64,000 nt of DNA from Citreicella sp. C3M06 (GTDB taxonomy: Bacteria; Pseudomonadota; Alphaproteobacteria; Rhodobacterales; Rhodobacteraceae). Position numbers and translations under genes: made by a program. Below are positions 18,023 through 27,232 of the stretch, piece after piece (within the stretch, counting starts at the first letter, position 1; each line of letters opens with the position of its first letter). The stretch lies in assembly GCF_018860705.1 (NCBI RefSeq), contig NZ_JAHKQA010000056.1, positions 1 to 64,000 of the forward strand, in the 5' to 3' direction. The notes under the pieces are model-generated. The model did no database searches, was not told where the DNA came from, and saw only the letters and a program-made list of their open reading frames with translations.

Positions 18023-18985
18023 ATGAAAGACGCAGAAACGGTGACGTTCGGAGGATCGGGGCTGGACCGCGCGGCGGCGATTCGCCGGGATGTGCCAGCC
18101 CTGGCGGCGTATGCGCAGGATCCGGCCAGCCGCTGCATCGTGGTCTGGCGGGGCAAGATCCTTGTCGCCGGGGATGACGCGCGCGGCGTGGTGCGCCTGC
18201 CGATGGATCACCCGATGCTGGCGCAAACCTCTGGCCCGCAGATCTTTCTGGGCTTCGAGGGGGGCGCATTGTTCGCGCGCGACCTGTCGGGCTGGGAGCC
18301 GGACGCGGATGTGCCGCAGGTCTCGGGCTTTACCGACCAGAGCGAACAGCATCACCCGACCTGCACGCAGGGCGAGCGTTTTGCCGAGCCGCGCGCCATG
18401 CTGATGCAGCTGACGCCCCGCGACGCCGAGGTTGCCGCCACCGCCCGCGCGCTGTTTGCATGGCACGAGAGCCACGGCTTTTGCGCCCGCTGCGGCGCGG
18501 CCTCCGAGCCGGTGATGGCAGGCTGGCAGCGCACTTGCCCGGCCTGCGGCACACATCATTTCCCGCGCACCGATCCGGTGGTGATCATGTTGATCACGCG
18601 GGGCAATTCCTGCCTGCTCGGGCGGTCTCCGGGCTGGCCCGAGGCGATGTATTCCTGCCTTGCCGGCTTCATCGAGCCGGGAGAGACGGTGGAGGCCGCG
18701 GTGCGCCGCGAGACCTTCGAGGAAACCGGCATTCGCGTTGACGCCGTGCGCTATCTGGCCAGCCAGCCCTGGCCATTCCCGGCCTCGCTGATGATCGGCT
18801 GCCATGGCGTGGCCGAACCGGGCGAGATCACCATCGACCCTGACGAGATCGAGGCCGCCCGCTGGATCAGCCGCGAGGATCTTGCGCGTGCCTTTGCCGG
18901 CGAGGATCCGACGTTGTTTCCCGCCCGCAAGGGATCCATTGCGCATTTCCTGCTGCGCGGTTGGCTGGCGGACCGGCTTGACTGA
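18023..18985 (+). CDS. nudC: NAD(+) diphosphatase / NADH pyrophosphatase, Nudix family
   Basis: A 320-residue NudC-type enzyme. It hydrolyses NAD(H) to NMN(H) and AMP; E. coli NudC also removes 5' NAD caps from RNA. An N-terminal domain precedes a zinc ribbon with Cys154, Cys157, Cys172 and Cys175. The Nudix box GFIEPGETVEAAVRRETFEE starts at about residue 215. The NADH-pyrophosphatase signature SQPWPFP is at 247-253. I chose the ATG at 18023, which has a purine-rich AAAGAGG upstream; the frame is open further 5' but without homology. An SRPBCC gene follows after about 60 bases. Confidence 0.93.
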   Translation: MKDAETVTFGGSGLDRAAAIRRDVPALAAYAQDPASRCIVVWRGKILVAGDDARGVVRLPMDHPMLAQTSGPQIFLGFEGGALFARDLSGWEPDADVPQVSGFTDQSEQHHPTCTQGERFAEPRAMLMQLTPRDAEVAATARALFAWHESHGFCARCGAASEPVMAGWQRTCPACGTHHFPRTDPVVIMLITRGNSCLLGRSPGWPEAMYSCLAGFIEPGETVEAAVRRETFEETGIRVDAVRYLASQPWPFPASLMIGCHGVAEPGEITIDPDEIEAARWISREDLARAFAGEDPTLFPARKGSIAHFLLRGWLADRLD

Positions 18986-19044
18986 GTGGACATCCGCGCC
19001 CCGTGCGGGCACTGCTATGAAGACTGGACAGCACGAGGACCGAC

Positions 19045-19521
19045 ATGGATTTCTCCACCCGCGAAGATATCGAGGCGCCGCTGGATCGCGTGTTTGCGCT
19101 TGCGTCGAATTTCGAACAGCTCGAACGGCAGGTGATGCGGCACGGGGTCGAGGTGACGCGACTGACGCCCGATGACGTCGCGCCGACCCCTAAGGGCGGG
19201 AAATCGTGGCTGGCGAGCTTTCGCTTTCGTGGCAAGGCCCGGTCGGCGCAGGTCGATCTGACTCGCTATGATCCGCCGAACACGATGGTCTACACCACCA
19301 CAGCAGGCGGGCTGAGAACGCTGACGACGGTTGAGTTCGTCGCGCTGTCGCGCACGCGTACCCGGATCGGTATCAGCGTCGAGCTTCAGCCTCAGACGCT
19401 TTCGGCGCGGCTTCTGGTGCAGTCGCTGAAGCTGGCGCGCGGCACCATCGAGAAGCGTTTCAAGGTTGCGATTTCCAACTACGCCACCGAGATCGAAAAA
19501 CGGTTCAAGCGTCAGGCCTGA
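19045..19521 (+). CDS. SRPBCC-family (START-like) protein
   Basis: A 158-residue cytoplasmic protein with the hydrophobic-pocket SRPBCC fold: an N-terminal strand plus helix (FSTREDIEAPLDRVFALASN) and beta strands through residue about 125. A C-terminal amphipathic helix with the motif KRFKVAISNYATEIEKRF closes the cavity. Such proteins bind lipids or other hydrophobic ligands. The ligand here is unknown. It lies downstream of nudC and its 3' end overlaps the end of the convergent ynjD-like gene by 17 bases, which leaves no room for a conventional terminator. Confidence 0.8.
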   Translation: MDFSTREDIEAPLDRVFALASNFEQLERQVMRHGVEVTRLTPDDVAPTPKGGKSWLASFRFRGKARSAQVDLTRYDPPNTMVYTTTAGGLRTLTTVEFVALSRTRTRIGISVELQPQTLSARLLVQSLKLARGTIEKRFKVAISNYATEIEKRFKRQA

Positions 19522-20140
19522 CCAGCGTCAGCACCGGGCCCTCAGCGGCGCGGGCATCCTCGCTGTCGTGGGTGACCAGCAAGACCGGCAGTTTCGCGGC
19601 GCGGGCTCGGGTGAACACCATGTCGCGCACTTGCGCCCGCAATTCGGTGTCGAGCCGCGAGAACGGCTCGTCCAGCAGCAGCGCGCGCGGCTGCGACAGC
19701 AGCACCCGCATCAGCGCCACGCGCGCCTTTTGCCCGCCCGACAGGGTGGCGGGGTCGCGATCCGAAAACCCGGGCAGCCCGATGCTGTCCAGCGCCTCGG
19801 CTACGCGCTGCTTGCGGTTGCCGCCGCGGGGCAGGCCAAAGGCAAGATTGCCGCCGACCGACAGATGCGGAAACAGCAGCGCGTCCTGAAACAGGATGCC
19901 GATGTGGCGGCGCTCCGGGGGCAGGGCGGTGATGTCAGCCCTGCCCAGCAGGATGCCCCCGTCGAGCGTGAAGCCTTTGGGCAGCATCCCGATGATTGCC
20001 GCAAGCAGCGTCGACTTGCCGATGCCCGACGGCCCCATGACCGAAAACACCTCGCCGGGCGCGATGGTTGCATCGATCCGCAGCATTTCGCGCCCGTTTT
20101 GCGCGATGCGAAGATGGTCCAGATGCAGAGTGTCAGCCAT
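19505..20140 (-). CDS. ABC transporter ATP-binding protein, YnjD-like
   Basis: A 211-residue ABC ATPase. Walker A is GPSGIGKST, the signature is LSGGQKARV, Walker B is ALLLDEPFSRLD, and the H loop is LVTHDSEDA. The small size and place as the third gene behind a YnjB-like binding protein and a fused permease match the ynjBCD arrangement of E. coli, whose substrate is not firmly established. Its ATG at 20140 overlaps the permease stop by 8 bases, so translation is coupled. Confidence 0.85.
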   Translation of the reverse strand: MADTLHLDHLRIAQNGREMLRIDATIAPGEVFSVMGPSGIGKSTLLAAIIGMLPKGFTLDGGILLGRADITALPPERRHIGILFQDALLFPHLSVGGNLAFGLPRGGNRKQRVAEALDSIGLPGFSDRDPATLSGGQKARVALMRVLLSQPRALLLDEPFSRLDTELRAQVRDMVFTRARAAKLPVLLVTHDSEDARAAEGPVLTLVRPDA

Positions 20141-21806
20141 GTCGCATCTCCCGGCGATTGCGGAACACCAGCGCCGGGATCGCCAGCGCCAGAACAAAGG
20201 GCAGGAAGGCGGCGGCGGTCTGCGCCAGCGCGGTGACGCCGATCAGGCGGCGCTGGCCTCCGGCGGCGAGGGCGACCGCCTCGGTGGTCAGCGTCGGCAC
20301 GCGGCCTGCGCCCAGCAACAGCGTTGGCAGGTATTGCCCGACCGACACGGCGCAGCCGACCGCCGTTGCCGTCAGCACCGGGCGCAGCAGCATCGGCAGG
20401 CGCACGCGCCAGAACACCCGCGCCGTCGAAGCGCCAAGCGCTCGCGCCACCGCCGCCTGCCTTGGGTCGAATCCGCGCCATGGGTCGGACAGCGACAAGA
20501 AGACATAGGGCAGCACAAACACCACATGCGCCGCGATCACCGCGCCCCGGGTGCCGTCGATGCCGCTGATCAGGGCGAGCACCTGCAAGCCGGGCAGAAA
20601 GGCGATCTGCGGGATGATCAGGGGCAGGTACAGCAGCGCCAGCGCGCGGGCGCCGGGAACAAGGCCGAACCGGCATTCCGCTTCGAGACTGGCCAGTGTC
20701 AGCGCCAGTGCGATGGCGGTGGCGGCGCCGGCGATCACGGCGGTTTCAGCGGCGGGGCCCAGCGGAGCATGTTGCCAACCCTGCGCGGTGAAACTGCTCG
20801 GCATCAGCGCCGGAAAGCCCCAGAACCCGGCCACCGACCACAGCGCCAGCAGCCCCAGCCCGGCAAACAGCGCCCCGGCGCCAAGCACCCCGGTGCCAAG
20901 CGCAATCGCGCGCGGCGCTGCGTCTCGGCGACCGCGACAGCCCGCCGTTAGCCAGCCCTGCGCCAGCCGCCGGGTGATGTTTTCGCCGAGCCGCCACAGC
21001 CCCAGCGCGCCAAGGGTCAGCGCCAGCAGCAGCAGCGCCCCGGCGGCGGCGCGCAGCCGCAGCGCCAGATCGGGGTCGCTCATCCAGCGCAGCACCTGCA
21101 CCGCAAGCGTCGGCGGCGCGCCCGGCCCAAGGATCATCGCCACGTCGACGACGCTCATGGAATAGGCCAGCACGGCGTAGACCGGCAGGCGGATCTGCGG
21201 ATAAAGCCGGGGCAGCACGGTTTTGGCCCAGCCCATCATCCGCCCGTAGCCCAACGTGCGCGCGGTGGCGAGCGCCTCGCCGGGGCGCAGCGCGGGCAGG
21301 GCGGCAAGGCTCATCAACAGCAGGAACGGCAGCTCCTTGAGCACCAGCCCGGCGATCAGCGCCAACCCGGCGTGATCCTGCAGGATCAGCACGTCGGGCG
21401 GGCGCTCCCAGCCTGCAAGGGGGGCGATCAGCCGGGAAATCCAGCCCGACGGGGCAATCAGGAAGGCAAGGCCAAAGGCCGCCGCGGCATGGGGCAGCGA
21501 CAACAGCGGTGCCAGCGCCCGTTCCAGCCAGACGAAGGCCCGCGTGCCATGCCATGCGGCGCAGATCGCAAAGCACAGCGCCAGCGCCAGCAGCGTCGAG
21601 ACAAGGCCCGTCCACAGGCTCAGCCCGGCGGCGCGGGGCAAACCGGGCCAGGCCAGCAGGTCCGAGACCGGGCCAAACCCCGGCTGATGCGCGCCAAGCG
21701 CTGGCATCACGCCGATGGCGGGCAGCAGCGTGCCCGCAAGCCCTGCAGCGACAGGGCCGAGCAGCATCACGAGGGTCAGCGACGGGGCAGCGCGCAGCAG
21801 GCTCAC
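20133..21806 (-). CDS. ABC transporter permease, fused two-domain, YnjC-like
   Basis: A 557-residue permease with two binding-protein-dependent transport inner-membrane domains in one chain, as in YnjC (and ThiP/FbpB-type permeases). About 12 hydrophobic segments are visible. The first EAA-like loop lies around GEALATARTLGYGRMMGWAK and the second around AVARALGASTARVFWRVRLP. Translation probably starts at the GTG at 21806, forming a GTGA overlap with the ynjB-like stop; the reading frame upstream has no permease character. It forms the membrane channel of the operon's importer. Confidence 0.87.
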   Translation of the reverse strand: MSLLRAAPSLTLVMLLGPVAAGLAGTLLPAIGVMPALGAHQPGFGPVSDLLAWPGLPRAAGLSLWTGLVSTLLALALCFAICAAWHGTRAFVWLERALAPLLSLPHAAAAFGLAFLIAPSGWISRLIAPLAGWERPPDVLILQDHAGLALIAGLVLKELPFLLLMSLAALPALRPGEALATARTLGYGRMMGWAKTVLPRLYPQIRLPVYAVLAYSMSVVDVAMILGPGAPPTLAVQVLRWMSDPDLALRLRAAAGALLLLALTLGALGLWRLGENITRRLAQGWLTAGCRGRRDAAPRAIALGTGVLGAGALFAGLGLLALWSVAGFWGFPALMPSSFTAQGWQHAPLGPAAETAVIAGAATAIALALTLASLEAECRFGLVPGARALALLYLPLIIPQIAFLPGLQVLALISGIDGTRGAVIAAHVVFVLPYVFLSLSDPWRGFDPRQAAVARALGASTARVFWRVRLPMLLRPVLTATAVGCAVSVGQYLPTLLLGAGRVPTLTTEAVALAAGGQRRLIGVTALAQTAAAFLPFVLALAIPALVFRNRREMRHG

Positions 21807-23005
21807 CGGGTGGTGCCGTAACGCGCTGTCCAGTCCCGTTCGAGAGCAACCGTCCATGAGCTGTGCGGCTCGGGCAGCGGGGTGCCAAGCTGTTGCGAAG
21901 ACAGCGTTTCGGGGCCGACACTGGCCGCCTTGAACGGTTCGCGCTGGGCGGGGCTCAGCCGCTCGAGGTCCAGCACGGTGCCAAGGCCCCAGACGGCGGG
22001 GTCGGCCATGCGGGCCTGCGCCTCGGGCGAGAGCAGGATGTCGGCAACCACCATCGCCCCGGCCTTGGCGTTGGCATTGAACGGAATCGCGACAAAGCTG
22101 GCATTGCCAAGCGTGCCGCCGTCGTGGATGTGGCTGCGCACGGTTGGTGGCAATTGCCCGGCCGCAATGGCGTTGGCGGCGGCGTTGGGATTGAAATCGA
22201 AGCCGATGTCGATCTCGTTGTCGGCCATCAGCTGCACCATGCGCGCCGCGTTCTGCGGATAGGCGCGCCCCTGCCGCCACAGCAGCGGCGTCAGCGCGTC
22301 GAGATAGGCCCAGAGCGGCGCGGTGACGGCATCGTAATCGGCTTCAGACACAGGGCGTTGCAGCGCCTCGGGATCGCTGCCCAGCTCGATCAGCGCCTGT
22401 TTCAGAAAGGTCGGCCCAAGGAAATCGGGCGGCTGCGGAAAGGTAAAGCGCCCCGGATTCTGCTCGGCCCAGTCCAGCAGCGCCTGCATGGAGCGTGGCG
22501 GCTCGGGCAGGCGGGCGCTGTCGTGAAAGAACACCAGCTGCGCAAGGCCCCACGGGCTTTCCATGCCCTCGGTGGGCACGGTGAAATCTGCGCTCAGCGC
22601 CGGGTTCCGCGGATCGGTGAGCGCCCGGTTCGGCAGCGCCTCGGCCCACGGGCCGAACAACAGGCCCTGCTCTTTCATCGCGGCAAAGTTCGCGCCGTTC
22701 AGCCAGATCAGGTCGATGCCGCCGTCCGTGGTCTTCCCGGCGCTCTTTTCGGCAAGCACGCGGCTGACCGCCTCGGAGGTGTCCGACAGCTTGACATGTT
22801 CCAGCGTCACGCCCTCTGCGGCGGCCTGCGTCGCGATCCAGTCGATCAGCCCGTTCACGGCCTCCGAGCCGCCCCATGCGTTCCAATAGACGGTCTCGCC
22901 CTGCGCCTCGGCCTTTACTGCGGGCCAGTCCGTCGGGTCCGGGTCGGCGGCGGCGGGCAGGGCAGTCAGGGCGGCAAGCGCAATGGCAAGGGTCCGTTTG
23001 TACAT
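21803..23005 (-). CDS. ABC transporter substrate-binding protein, YnjB-like
   Basis: A 400-residue periplasmic binding protein with a Sec signal (residues 1-20, KRTLAIALAALTALPAAA). The conserved YnjB-family start of the mature region, VYWNAWGGSEAVNGLIDWIA, follows at about 38-57. The ATG at 23005 has AGGAAG upstream. It heads the ynjBCD-type operon with the permease and ATPase genes. The family falls in the family 1 binding-protein superfamily, whose members carry thiamine, polyamines or ferric iron, but the substrate of YnjB relatives is uncertain. I see no riboswitch upstream. Confidence 0.87.
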   Translation of the reverse strand: MYKRTLAIALAALTALPAAADPDPTDWPAVKAEAQGETVYWNAWGGSEAVNGLIDWIATQAAAEGVTLEHVKLSDTSEAVSRVLAEKSAGKTTDGGIDLIWLNGANFAAMKEQGLLFGPWAEALPNRALTDPRNPALSADFTVPTEGMESPWGLAQLVFFHDSARLPEPPRSMQALLDWAEQNPGRFTFPQPPDFLGPTFLKQALIELGSDPEALQRPVSEADYDAVTAPLWAYLDALTPLLWRQGRAYPQNAARMVQLMADNEIDIGFDFNPNAAANAIAAGQLPPTVRSHIHDGGTLGNASFVAIPFNANAKAGAMVVADILLSPEAQARMADPAVWGLGTVLDLERLSPAQREPFKAASVGPETLSSQQLGTPLPEPHSSWTVALERDWTARYGTTR

Positions 23006-23510
23006 CTTGGGGTCTTCCTGTGCTTGCAGTCTGGCGGTTATGGCAAGGGCGTGGCGCAATGGTCAACAGGCAGGGCGGGCCTGCGCGGGGACACATTTTG
23101 GTTATACGAACCAAGTGAGCAGAATGTTTCATGTGAGACGGTCGATACGTCCCTGGTGCCTGTGTTCGCGTTTCGGCCCCAGCGCAGGGCCTGCGCCGCT
23201 TTGGCGCCCGTCGCGCCCACCGGGTCGCTGGCAGGCGGCAAAATTTGCTGTGTCAGGCGGGCAGGGGGCAGGTACAACGCTCTGCGCGGGTGGCCGGGTC
23301 GCGACTGCCATGGCCGAAAACACTGTTCAGGCAATGACGCGCGCATCTACGCCCGGGAAGGAGCGCGATCTTTATACTGCAAGGGTCTTGATCTGTTGGC
23401 CGGTTGCGCGGCGTGACGCGCGGCAACCTGTCGAAGGCCGCGTTGGCGGCCATGCGCCTCGTGGGCCAAGGCCAGCGCGGCGTTGTCACCGATGATCCGC
23501 GCCCGCAGCG
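23006..23510. other. Gene-free interval between gph and the ynjB-like gene
   Basis: A 505-base stretch on which both flanking genes read leftward, so it must contain the promoter of the ynjB-like operon and the end of the gph transcript. A minus-strand frame from 23512 to about 23349 reads IIGDNAALALAHEAHGR and looks protein-like, but it has no start and would overlap the gph end. I see no RNA gene, riboswitch or strong hairpin. Confidence 0.35.
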
Positions 23511-24176
23511 TCAGGCCGAGACCTCGGCGAAATGGCGGTGCACGATCTCGGGCAGTCGATCCCAGTGATCAAAGGCATAGGCGGGTGGCAGCTCTGCCAG
23601 CGCGGTCTTGCGATAGCCCTCGGTGTACAGCGCGATGGGCATCGCTGCCGCCTGCGCCGTCTCGGCATCCACTTCGCTGTCACCGACATAGAGCGCGCAA
23701 TCCGCCCCAAGCGCCCGCAGCACATGGGTCAGCGGTGCCGGGTCTGGCTTGCGCTGCGGCAGGGTGTCGCCGCTTGCGACCTGCACGAAATAGCGATCCA
23801 GCCCGAAATGGCGCAGCGCGATGCGGGTCGGCGCCTCGGGCTTGTTGGTGCACAGCCCCATAGTGTAGCCCATCGCTTCGAGCCGTGCCAGCGCATCAAT
23901 CACGCCGGGATAGAGCACGGTGTTCTTCGGCTCGCCCTCGTAATGCTGCATGAACCTTGCCAGCAGGCGGGCATGTTCGCTTGCATCATCGCCAAGGCCC
24001 ACCGCCTCCATCACCCGCGAAATCAGCACGCCCGCGCCCTTGCCGATGAACCCGCGCAGCTGCCCGAAGCTGATTTCGGGCAGGCCTTCCTCTGTCAGCA
24101 CCCGGTTGGTGGCAATGTGCAGATCTGGCGCGCTGTCGATCAGCGTGCCGTCAAGGTCGAAGATCACGGCTTTCAT
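23511..24176 (-). CDS. gph: Phosphoglycolate phosphatase (HAD superfamily)
   Basis: A 221-residue HAD hydrolase. The nucleophile motif I is FDLDGTLID (Asp7, Asp9), motif II is CTNKP, and motif III/IV are QRKPDP and VGDSEVD. The cap domain lies at about 20-85, of the Gph/CbbZ type. Phosphoglycolate phosphatase removes 2-phosphoglycolate formed by oxygenation or DNA repair. The ATG at 24176 follows AAAGGA. It is the third gene of a probable rpe-redoxin-gph operon; rpe and gph are adjacent in many proteobacteria, which supports the call over a generic HAD phosphatase. Confidence 0.87.
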   Translation of the reverse strand: MKAVIFDLDGTLIDSAPDLHIATNRVLTEEGLPEISFGQLRGFIGKGAGVLISRVMEAVGLGDDASEHARLLARFMQHYEGEPKNTVLYPGVIDALARLEAMGYTMGLCTNKPEAPTRIALRHFGLDRYFVQVASGDTLPQRKPDPAPLTHVLRALGADCALYVGDSEVDAETAQAAAMPIALYTEGYRKTALAELPPAYAFDHWDRLPEIVHRHFAEVSA

Positions 24177-24199
24177 GTCGGTCCTTTCCGGGGCAGGAG

Positions 24200-24754
24200 T
24201 CAGCCCGCCTTCCACTTGATCGAACAGCCCATCGCCGGAAACTGTTCCCGAGGCCCGTGCCCGGTCTCGGCCACCTGTTTCATCGCCTCGTACAGCTCGC
24301 GTCGGGGCTCTGCGAGGCCTGCCTGAGGCTGCGGCCCCTCCAGTCGGCCCCGGTATTGCAACCCTCCCGAGGCGTCGAAGCCGAAGAAATCCGGTGTGCA
24401 GGCGGCCCCGTAGGCGCGCGCCACGCCTTGGCTTTCGTCAAAGAGATAGGGGAAGGCAAAGCCGCGCTCGGTGGCCAAGGCCTTCATCTGCGCAAACCCG
24501 TCCTGCGGATATGCCTCGGCATCATTGGCGCTGATCGCCACCACGCCGATGCCAAGCGCCGTCAGCTCTGCCGCATCGCGGATGATCCGGTCCAGCGCCT
24601 TCAGCACATAGGGGCAGTGGTTGCAGATAAACATCACCAGCGTGCCCTTCGGCCCGGCGATGTCCTCATAGCGATACCTCCGCCCGTCGACCCCCGGCAA
24701 GGCAAAGCCGGGGGCTTTCCAGCCAAATTTGCAGACGGGCGGAGCGCCGACCAT
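24200..24754 (-). CDS. Thioredoxin-like redoxin (AhpC/TSA-type) protein
   Basis: A 184-residue thioredoxin-fold protein without a signal peptide. The redox motif is CNHCPYV at Cys44-Cys47, followed by a region typical of the redoxin family (VVAISANDAEAYPQDGF). FGFDASGGLQYRGR forms the last beta hairpin. The CNHC motif is shared with a group of uncharacterised bacterial redoxins often described as thioredoxin-family proteins. It lies 3 bases after rpe and 23 bases before gph, in one likely transcript. The redox partner is unknown. Confidence 0.85.
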   Translation of the reverse strand: MVGAPPVCKFGWKAPGFALPGVDGRRYRYEDIAGPKGTLVMFICNHCPYVLKALDRIIRDAAELTALGIGVVAISANDAEAYPQDGFAQMKALATERGFAFPYLFDESQGVARAYGAACTPDFFGFDASGGLQYRGRLEGPQPQAGLAEPRRELYEAMKQVAETGHGPREQFPAMGCSIKWKAG

Positions 24755-24757
24755 GGC

Positions 24758-25459
24758 TCAGGCCGCCTGCGTCCGCCCGCCCTCGGCGGCGGCACGGATG
24801 GCGCGGATATTGGCGCCGTAGACGTCGGGGGTATCGACAGAGCCGCCCTTGAACACCGCCGAGCCCGCAACCAGAACATCCGCCCCGGCCGCCACTACCA
24901 GCGGTGCGGTCTCGGGGGTCACGCCGCCGTCGATCTGGATGTGGATTTCGCGATCACCGATCATCTGGCGCACCTTGCGGGTCTTCTCGACGCCCGAATG
25001 GATGAACTTCTGCCCGCCGAAACCGGGGTTCACCGTCATGATCAGCACCATGTCGCACAGATCGAGAATATCCGCGCAAGCCTCGGCCGGGGTGCCGGGG
25101 TTGAGCACGACGCCCGCCTTGATTCCCTGCGCCTTGATCGCCTGAAGCGTGCGGTGAATATGCGGCCCGGCCTCGATATGGGCGGTGATCATGTCGGCGC
25201 CCGCCTCGGCATAGGCTTCGATATATTGATCCACCGGCGAGATCATCAGATGCACATCCATGAAGGTCTTCACATGCGGGCGGAAGGCTTTGACGGCGGG
25301 CGGGCCAAAGGTCAGGTTCGGCACGAAATGCCCGTCCATGACATCGACATGCACCCAATCGGCGCCCTGCGCCTCGATGGCGCGGATCTCGGCGCCGAAA
25401 TTGGCAAAATCGGCGGACAGGATCGACGGGGCGATCTTGATCGAACGGTCAAAGCTCAT
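24758..25459 (-). CDS. rpe: Ribulose-phosphate 3-epimerase
   Basis: A 233-residue TIM-barrel enzyme interconverting ribulose 5-phosphate and xylulose 5-phosphate in the pentose phosphate or Calvin pathway. Family landmarks are [14 protein letters not shown] at 12-25, the metal site [30 protein letters not shown], and [13 protein letters not shown] with VAGSAVF. The length is slightly above the usual 220-225 because of a C-terminal tail ([12 protein letters not shown]). The ATG has AAGGAGA upstream. It is the first gene of the operon with the redoxin and gph. Confidence 0.96.
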   Translation of the reverse strand: MSFDRSIKIAPSILSADFANFGAEIRAIEAQGADWVHVDVMDGHFVPNLTFGPPAVKAFRPHVKTFMDVHLMISPVDQYIEAYAEAGADMITAHIEAGPHIHRTLQAIKAQGIKAGVVLNPGTPAEACADILDLCDMVLIMTVNPGFGGQKFIHSGVEKTRKVRQMIGDREIHIQIDGGVTPETAPLVVAAGADVLVAGSAVFKGGSVDTPDVYGANIRAIRAAAEGGRTQAA

Positions 25460-25917
25460 GCGCTGGTCTCCTTGGTCGCGCGATCCACGTCCCGCTTTCG
25501 GGCAAAGACGCGGCTGGGGCGGATGCCCGCCTAGGTGATGGTGCCGAGCGCGGCCGGTGACCCGGTCGCAATCTCGATCAGCCGGTTGGCCTGCCGCAAA
25601 CGCGCCCGGTCAGGCGCGTTGCGAACCCAGCGCGCATCGGCAGGATGCGGCTGCGCACGGCGATATACCCGCTCTTCGCACGGCTGCCACCCTCGTCAAA
25701 GGGATATTTCTGCGCATCCAGCACGATCCGGGCAATCCGTCCGGGCCCCGGGGATCGGTGTGATCGGAAACTGCGATGTGCTGCGCAAGCCGGGCTGGGG
25801 GGATATCCTTGCGCCACTGGTTCCTGCGGCTTGCGGGGGATGCGCCGCTGGCCGGGGCACAGCAGATGGTTCGCAGGCGCCCCGGGGTGCCGCGTTCGGC
25901 CCCCCGAGGCATGGCGT
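25460..25917. other. Gene-free interval between dctM and rpe
   Basis: These 458 bases lie between two leftward genes and include the rpe promoter. A minus-strand frame stopping at 25578 contains GRIARIVLDAQKYPFDEGG, which reads as coding, but it lacks a recognisable start and the 5' part turns to low-quality Arg/Pro sequence. It may be a decayed gene. No RNA gene or strong terminator is seen. Confidence 0.35.
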
Positions 25918-27231
25918 TCAGCCGCCGGGGCCCTTGCGGATGTTGTCGGGCAGCCATGTGGCAAGTTCGGGGAAGAAGATCAGCACGAACACCATCACCA
26001 CCATGATCAGGAACATCGGGATCGCCGCGCGCGCGATGAAGTTCATCTCGTGCCCGGTCATGCCCTGTAGCACAAAAAGGTTGAACCCGATGGGGGGGGT
26101 GATCTGCGCCATCTCGACCACCACGACGATGAAGATGCCGAACCAGATCAGGTCGATGCCCTGCGCGCGGATCATCGGTTCGACCACCGCCATGGTCAGC
26201 ACGACCGAGCTGATGCCATCAAGGAAACAGCCCAGCACGATGTAGAACACCAGCAGCGCCATGATCAGCTGGAACCGCGACAGATCCCAGCTGGCGATCA
26301 GGTCGGCCAGCCCGCGCGGAATGCCGGTAAAGCCCATCGACAGCGACAGGAACGACGCCCCCGCAAGGATCAGCGCGATCATCGCACTGGTGCGCACCGC
26401 GCCCATCAGGCTTTCGCTGAAGGTGCCCCAGCTCAGCGAGCCCTGCGCCGCCGCAAGCATCAGCGAGCCGATCACGCCAAAGGCAGCGGCCTCGGTCGCG
26501 GTGGCGATGCCAAGGTACATCGAGCCGATCACCACGATGATCAGGCAGATCACCGGGATCAGGAAGCGCGAGTTCTTCAGCTTGTCGAGCAGGGTCATGT
26601 GCGGCTCGGGGATCGGGTCGAAATCCTTGGCGACGAACGACATGATCGCCACATAGCCCATGAACATCAGCGCCAGCACGAGGCCGGGCAGAACGCCCGC
26701 CATGAACAGCTTGGTGACGCTTTCGTTGATGGTCACGCCATAGACGATCAGCGTCAGCGACGGCGGGATCATCAGCCCCAGCGTCGCCGCCCCGGCAAGG
26801 GTGCCGATCACCATGTGTTCGGGATAGTTGCGCTTGCGCAGTTCGGGGATCGACATCTTGCCGACCGTGGTCAGCGTGGCCGCCGACGAGCCAGACACCG
26901 CCGCGAACACCGTGCAGCCGACGATGTTGGTATGGACAAGGCCACCCGGCAGGCGCGCCATCCATGGCGAGAGCCCCTTGAACATGTCTTCGGACAGGCG
27001 GGTTCGGTACAATATCTCGCCCATCCAGATGAACAGGGGCAGGGCGGTCAGCGTCCAGCTGGACGACGACGCCCAGACCTTGGTGATCATGGCATCGCCA
27101 GCGGGGCGCGCGGTGAACAATTCCATGCCCACATAGGCCACGCCCATCAGCGCAAGGCCGACCCAGACGCCAGAGCCAAGCAGCAGGAACAGGACAAACA
27201 GAAAGAGCGCGATCGGGATCAGCTGTTCCAC
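25918..27231 (-). CDS. dctM: TRAP transporter large permease DctM
   Basis: A 437-residue DctM-type subunit with about 12 membrane segments. It forms the transport core of a Na+-coupled tripartite ATP-independent periplasmic system. Conserved features include FTARPAGDAMITKV, GEILYRTRLSEDMFKG, the AAVSGSSAATLTTVG motif, MIPPSLTLIVYGV, and TPPIGFNLFVLQG. A GTG at 27231 is chosen because it follows the dctQ stop by one base and has AGGGAGAA upstream; an in-frame upstream extension overlaps dctQ. It is the last gene of the operon dadA-like, dctP, dctQ, dctM. Confidence 0.94.
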   Translation of the reverse strand: MEQLIPIALFLFVLFLLLGSGVWVGLALMGVAYVGMELFTARPAGDAMITKVWASSSSWTLTALPLFIWMGEILYRTRLSEDMFKGLSPWMARLPGGLVHTNIVGCTVFAAVSGSSAATLTTVGKMSIPELRKRNYPEHMVIGTLAGAATLGLMIPPSLTLIVYGVTINESVTKLFMAGVLPGLVLALMFMGYVAIMSFVAKDFDPIPEPHMTLLDKLKNSRFLIPVICLIIVVIGSMYLGIATATEAAAFGVIGSLMLAAAQGSLSWGTFSESLMGAVRTSAMIALILAGASFLSLSMGFTGIPRGLADLIASWDLSRFQLIMALLVFYIVLGCFLDGISSVVLTMAVVEPMIRAQGIDLIWFGIFIVVVVEMAQITPPIGFNLFVLQGMTGHEMNFIARAAIPMFLIMVVMVFVLIFFPELATWLPDNIRKGPGG

Positions 27232-27232
27232 G

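Noticed and set aside
23006-23200. TPP riboswitch ahead of the ynjB-like gene
   Set aside because: The conserved CTGAGA and ACCTGATC-type elements are absent from this leader.
25578-25964. Minus-strand frame with a protein-like stretch between dctM and rpe
   Set aside because: It overlaps the 3' end of dctM, has no convincing start and only about 40 plausible residues; left as a possible relic in the gap note.
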